A stretch of 41,800 nucleotides of DNA from Candidatus Saccharimonadota bacterium. Its GTDB lineage: Bacteria > Patescibacteriota > Saccharimonadia > Saccharimonadales > Saccharimonadaceae. How positions within the stretch are numbered: position 1 is the stretch's first letter; each line of letters begins with the position of its first letter. The notes beneath the pieces are model-generated. The model did not search any database. It was given only the letters and a program-made list of their open reading frames with translations, and was not told the origin of the DNA. The stretch spans positions 1 to 41,800 of the forward strand of contig WSMR01000003.1 in assembly GCA_013316435.1 (NCBI GenBank), given 5' to 3'. The translations under genes were made by a program, and so were the position numbers. Below, piece after piece: positions 39,028 to 41,800 of this stretch.

Positions 39028-40866
39028 ATGCGAATTGCTAAACCGTCGCAGTCAAGTCCGGTTCAAAAACCGAAGAAAATTTTAAAAAGAATATTATATT
39101 ATTTTCTCGCAGTAGTTTATATCGTAGGGTCTAATGCGATAACATTTTTTCCAGTTTCGGCAGCAGAGTGCGCTGCGGTGGAGTTTGTCTTTGCTAGGGG
39201 GTCCGGCGAGAGTATTAATGGATCTAGCTATCAAAGTTGGCATACTACCGTTGAGCAAAGAATGCAAAGTTCACCCCTGAGCTATCATTTTTATGAACTG
39301 GGCAGTAGCAGCCAAGATGGTTATCAATATCCCGCTACGTCTGTCTCCGGTGATTCCTCAGGAGTAATTAATTTGATTGGTGCAGCGATTAGCGGTGGGG
39401 AATTATTTGATTTTGGTAAAAGCGTGGACGAAGGTGAAGCAGAACTGAAGGCCTATATTTCCTCAGTATTAACACAGTGCCCAAATACAAAGTTTGTTTT
39501 AGGTGGATATTCTCAGGGAGCGATGCTGGTTGCGCGAGCGCTGTCGGATCTTGATGCTTCTAAAATTATTTACGTTGCAACTTTTGGAGACCCGAAGTTA
39601 TATTTACCGGAAGGCAAAAGGCATCTGCTAAAAAAGCCCGATGCGTGCTATGGGCGCAACTTGTCGGACTATCGTATAAATGTGGGTGATTGCTATGCTT
39701 ATGAAGGTGTGCTAGGCAGCTATCGACCATACCAACCCGAAGATTATAGCGGCAAAATTGGCGTTTGGTGTAATAAGAATGATATTATGTGTAGCTCGAG
39801 GCTTAGTGTCGATAATCATACTTCTTATGTGACAGATAATCTTTATGATGAAGCCGCCTCAATGATTGCGAATAAGATTTCCGAATTCTTTGGAGTTTAT
39901 GCAACTACTGCTCCTAAGGCTTTACATGAAGTGGCATTTCTCGTTGATAATACAATATCAATGAAGCAAGAGCAAAAGAAGTATAAAAATGCTATCGGCG
40001 CTTTTGCGGAGCGTGTCATTAAAAGTGGTGGGCGAATTGCGCTATATGAGTTTGGTGATTTAGCTCAAAATGTAAAAACTTTGGAACGTTGCGGCTTTGG
40101 TTGTGAAGTCGATGAGTTTAAACGTGAGTATAATTATATTGACGCTAATCGAGGAGGGGATGATCCTGAATCGGCTCTGTCGGGTCTGATGACAACTATG
40201 AATTCGCTAAAATGGACTAACGGTGCCACTAAATCAATTGTCCTATTAACGGATGCAGGTTATCATGACCCGGATTTTGACGGTGTTACGCTTGATAATG
40301 TTGTGGAGAGAAGCCTGCAAATTGATCCAGTTAATGTGTATATTATTGATACGAGCTCAGAAACTGACGTATATAGTGAACTGGTAGAACGCACGAATGG
40401 CGGCTTTATTAAAACGAATTGTAGCGCGGATGATTTATGGGGGCAAATTGTGTCGCGTCCAGTCGCCAAGTTAAAGTTAATGGAATATCAGGCAGAAGTT
40501 GGTAGTGCGCTGGAGTTTGACGCTTCGGACTCGTATGCAGAAGATGGTAGCGATTTGCATTTTGAGTGGGATTTGGATGGTGATGGGAAGTTTGAACGGC
40601 TAAATGCTAGTTCTGTGGTTTCGCAGACTTATAGCCAGGATTTCGATGGTTATGCACAGGTAAAAGTTACGGATGGCAATAATAACTCGGCTACAATGTC
40701 GGCGCATGTCAAAATTTCAGATGATAAGACTAGCGAAGAACTAGCAAGAATCACCAATTTTTCTAGCCAGCAAGGTGAGCAAAACGAAATTAGTTTTTCT
40801 ACCACTGGACAGAAAGTCTTGCTCACTAGCGAAGATGCGGCGCTCGGTTGGATTGAGCTTTCTTAG
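39028..40866 (+). CDS. Secreted cutinase-like hydrolase fused to VWA and PKD domains (ends at TAG; see remnant)
   Basis: 612 aa. A signal peptide or anchor lies at about 23-47 (ending PVSAA). A cutinase-type serine-esterase domain (about 48-290) has VEFVFARGSGE, nucleophile S162 in GGYSQGA, Asp252 in the disulfide-like CNKNDIMC loop and His264 in DNHTSY: a complete Ser-Asp-His triad. A von Willebrand A domain (about 300-470) has a modified MIDAS (DNTIS at 307, family DxSxS) and LLTDAGYHD. A PKD-like domain (about 485-570) has FDASDSYAEDGSDLHFEWDLDGDG. Cutinases attack ester lipids; in an actinobacterial-host epibiont it could act on host envelope lipids, which is inference. TAG at 40864-40866 cuts a frame that remains open for 77 more codons. 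Confidence 0.88.
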   Translation: MRIAKPSQSSPVQKPKKILKRILYYFLAVVYIVGSNAITFFPVSAAECAAVEFVFARGSGESINGSSYQSWHTTVEQRMQSSPLSYHFYELGSSSQDGYQYPATSVSGDSSGVINLIGAAISGGELFDFGKSVDEGEAELKAYISSVLTQCPNTKFVLGGYSQGAMLVARALSDLDASKIIYVATFGDPKLYLPEGKRHLLKKPDACYGRNLSDYRINVGDCYAYEGVLGSYRPYQPEDYSGKIGVWCNKNDIMCSSRLSVDNHTSYVTDNLYDEAASMIANKISEFFGVYATTAPKALHEVAFLVDNTISMKQEQKKYKNAIGAFAERVIKSGGRIALYEFGDLAQNVKTLERCGFGCEVDEFKREYNYIDANRGGDDPESALSGLMTTMNSLKWTNGATKSIVLLTDAGYHDPDFDGVTLDNVVERSLQIDPVNVYIIDTSSETDVYSELVERTNGGFIKTNCSADDLWGQIVSRPVAKLKLMEYQAEVGSALEFDASDSYAEDGSDLHFEWDLDGDGKFERLNASSVVSQTYSQDFDGYAQVKVTDGNNNSATMSAHVKISDDKTSEELARITNFSSQQGEQNEISFSTTGQKVLLTSEDAALGWIELS

Positions 40867-41100
40867 GGGAATGGCGAGATTAGTATAGGGCAATTAAAAG
40901 AAGATACCAAATTCTCTTTGGTGCCTTATTCTAAGGCTGGCTTGCGTGGAGAGAGGTATGATTTTATCTTGACAGCGAGTCAGCCCTCGATCCAGGATAC
41001 AATTACTCAACAAAAAGTTCTGTTAACGGATTCAGCTAAGTTGATAGTACCAAAATTGCCAAAAGTCCCCAATGCCGGAGTATATTCTAATGATCGTTAA
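40867..41100 (+). pseudogene. In-frame C-terminal remnant of the cutinase-VWA-PKD gene after a TAG
   Basis: Directly after TAG the same frame continues GNGEISIGQLKEDTKFSLVP and on to LPKVPNAGVYSNDR and TAA. The text reads as the natural end of the last beta-rich domain followed by a Pro-rich PxVPNxG-type stretch, which in related surface proteins precedes a membrane anchor. The anchor is missing. The track's ATG-less 40918 ORF is part of this remnant. Nonsense mutation is the simplest view; suppression of TAG is possible but unsupported. Confidence 0.65.
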
Positions 41101-41158
41101 AACTACGAGTAGTGCTGTCAATGAGGAGCGTGCTTCATCTATATCAGTGACTGGAACT

Positions 41159-41362
41159 TCATATCCGGCGCCTCCGTTCAGAGCTCAAATGCCAATGATC
41201 TCCGTATTCACACTTATACACACTCAGACTAGGCGCTCCATAATCGTGCTGAGCGACCAGTGCTGCCGCCTCAGCTTCCTCGCGCGTTGCATAGCAATTT
41301 TTCTGCTGGTTTCCCACCCAGCAACGTGGCGGGATAGATTCATGATAACGGGATTGCGTCAT
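41159..41362 (-). CDS. Small hypothetical protein with Cys/His pattern
   Basis: 67 aa from ATG 41362, with GAGG 5 nt upstream (TGAGGCTAAAATG); the track's TTG start at 41410 is less convincing. The pattern NCYATREEAEAAALVAQHDYG then LSVYKCEYGDHWHLSS resembles small phage- and CPR-borne proteins with a C-x(n)-C...HWHL end, possibly a degenerate zinc knuckle. Function is unknown. It has its own consensus promoter and a leader of about 80 nt, and runs toward the truncated cutinase gene, whose 3' end it may have replaced. Confidence 0.65.
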   Translation of the reverse strand: MTQSRYHESIPPRCWVGNQQKNCYATREEAEAAALVAQHDYGAPSLSVYKCEYGDHWHLSSERRRRI

Positions 41363-41449
41363 TTTAGCCTCACTTATGGTTGAGATAATTATAAAGGGTA
41401 TTTTCTCCAAAACCCCTAGAATGATACCTAAAATACAGGCTATACTTCT

Positions 41450-41478
41450 ATATTACCACACATTTGATAAAAAGTCAA
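41450..41478 (-). promoter_or_regulatory. Consensus sigma70 promoter of the 67-aa gene
   Basis: Minus strand: TTGACT, 17 nt, TAATAT. Same -35 and spacing as the promoter of the 211-aa gene at 14150-14178. Confidence 0.65.
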
Positions 41479-41504
41479 GAGTTTTCCGGGATTTTTGCTT
41501 ATGT

Positions 41505-41510
41505 TATAAT
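41505..41510 (+). promoter_or_regulatory. Extended -10 box upstream of the FAD-linked oxidase gene
   Basis: TGTTATAAT (TGn plus TATAAT). The start point near 41517 leaves a leader of about 17 nt, with GAGGGTGGG before GTG 41534. Confidence 0.65.
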
Positions 41511-41533
41511 ACAAGCTATATGAGGGTGGGTAG

Positions 41534-41800
41534 GTGAGCAGATTATCTGAGTATTTGAATAGACATATTGTCGGTAATGTTTTTGATCGGCCGTCAATTT
41601 GCAATGCTTATAGTACGGATTCGTCAATTCTTACTTACACGCCAAAGCTAGTTGCAATTCCGGAGACTCAAGACGACGTGCGTAGGCTCTTGCGATTTGC
41701 AAACCAGTTGGCAGCTCGCGAGTTGCGCCTGCCAATCACGATGCACGGTAGTGGCTTAGATAAAACTGGTGCAAGTATTGGTCCAGGGATGATAGTTTCA
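41534..41800 (+). CDS. FAD-linked oxidase (GlcD-like), N-terminal part, runs off window
   Basis: The frame opens at GTG 41534; an in-frame TAG at 41531 rules out an earlier start. It continues to the window end (89 codons). The sequence SRLSEYLNRHIVGNVFDRPS, then YTPKLVAIPETQDDVRRLLRFAN and ITMHGSGLDKTGASIG, matches the start of PCMH-type FAD-binding domains (GlcD/D-lactate dehydrogenase group). There the PxxxxDV segment and the HGxGxxxxG loop bind the FAD pyrophosphate. The substrate cannot be predicted from this fragment. The ORF track misses it because of its non-ATG start and incomplete end. Confidence 0.85.
   Translation, partial: MSRLSEYLNRHIVGNVFDRPSICNAYSTDSSILTYTPKLVAIPETQDDVRRLLRFANQLAARELRLPITMHGSGLDKTGASIGPGMIVS

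Overview
The window most likely comes from a host-associated member of the Patescibacteria/CPR, probably Candidatus Saccharibacteria (TM7). This is inferred from gene content and style: compact, mostly plus-strand genes with frequent start/stop overlaps; GatCAB; a class III ribonucleotide reductase; a stripped-down NifS/IscU pair; many small membrane proteins; and a secreted cutinase-like protein. TAA, TAG and TGA all terminate intact genes, so TGA does not look reassigned. No tRNA, rRNA, CRISPR array, transposase or integrase was seen.

Layout. 1-5251: end of rpoB, complete rpoC, strong terminator. 5279-8914: gatC-gatA-(membrane-anchored HEPN-like ORF)-gatB. 8999-10717: an SF1A helicase, facing a decayed small gene on the minus strand. 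11230-13358: an EF-G gene with its terminator. 13385-14178: an unrecognised minus-strand gene with a textbook promoter, a palindromic operator candidate and a leader hairpin. 14384-19027: a BceRS-BceAB-like peptide-sensing and efflux module. 19073-24345: small membrane protein, RmuC, COG4905-type membrane protein, DHH phosphoesterase, alpha/beta hydrolase, cysS. 24597-29040: GyrI-like protein, NrdR-controlled nrdD-nrdG, folA, a 26-aa micro-ORF. 29037-31862: nifS-iscU, membrane protein, dut (minus). 31889-37531: DUF362, AarF/UbiB-like kinase, DUF167, two membrane proteins, ung. 37553-38802: an accessory island with a large inverted repeat, three C-terminal surface-domain fragments and a small cysteine-rich ORF. 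38970-41100: secreted cutinase-VWA-PKD protein, interrupted near its end. 41159-41478: small minus-strand gene. 41534-end: start of an FAD-linked oxidase.

Main unusual points. (1) Four promoterless, start-less gene fragments (24370-24576 and 37659-38802) encode the same last 60-80 residues of a FISUMP/C-type-lectin-like surface domain. They have constant ends and a hypervariable middle in which many variable codons could derive from AAY. They look like silent cassettes or diversity-generating-retroelement variable regions, but no expressed copy or reverse transcriptase is in the window. (2) RpoC has lost all cysteines of both zinc sites. (3) The EF-G has altered G4 (NKIN instead of NKxD) and G5 motifs. 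(4) Many genes carry TATAAT about 6-7 nt before the ATG and no Shine-Dalgarno, pointing to leaderless transcripts, while some unrecognised genes have classical -35/-10 promoters and strong ribosome binding sites. (5) Two copies of a 34-bp element carry a consensus promoter directed antisense to the local genes.
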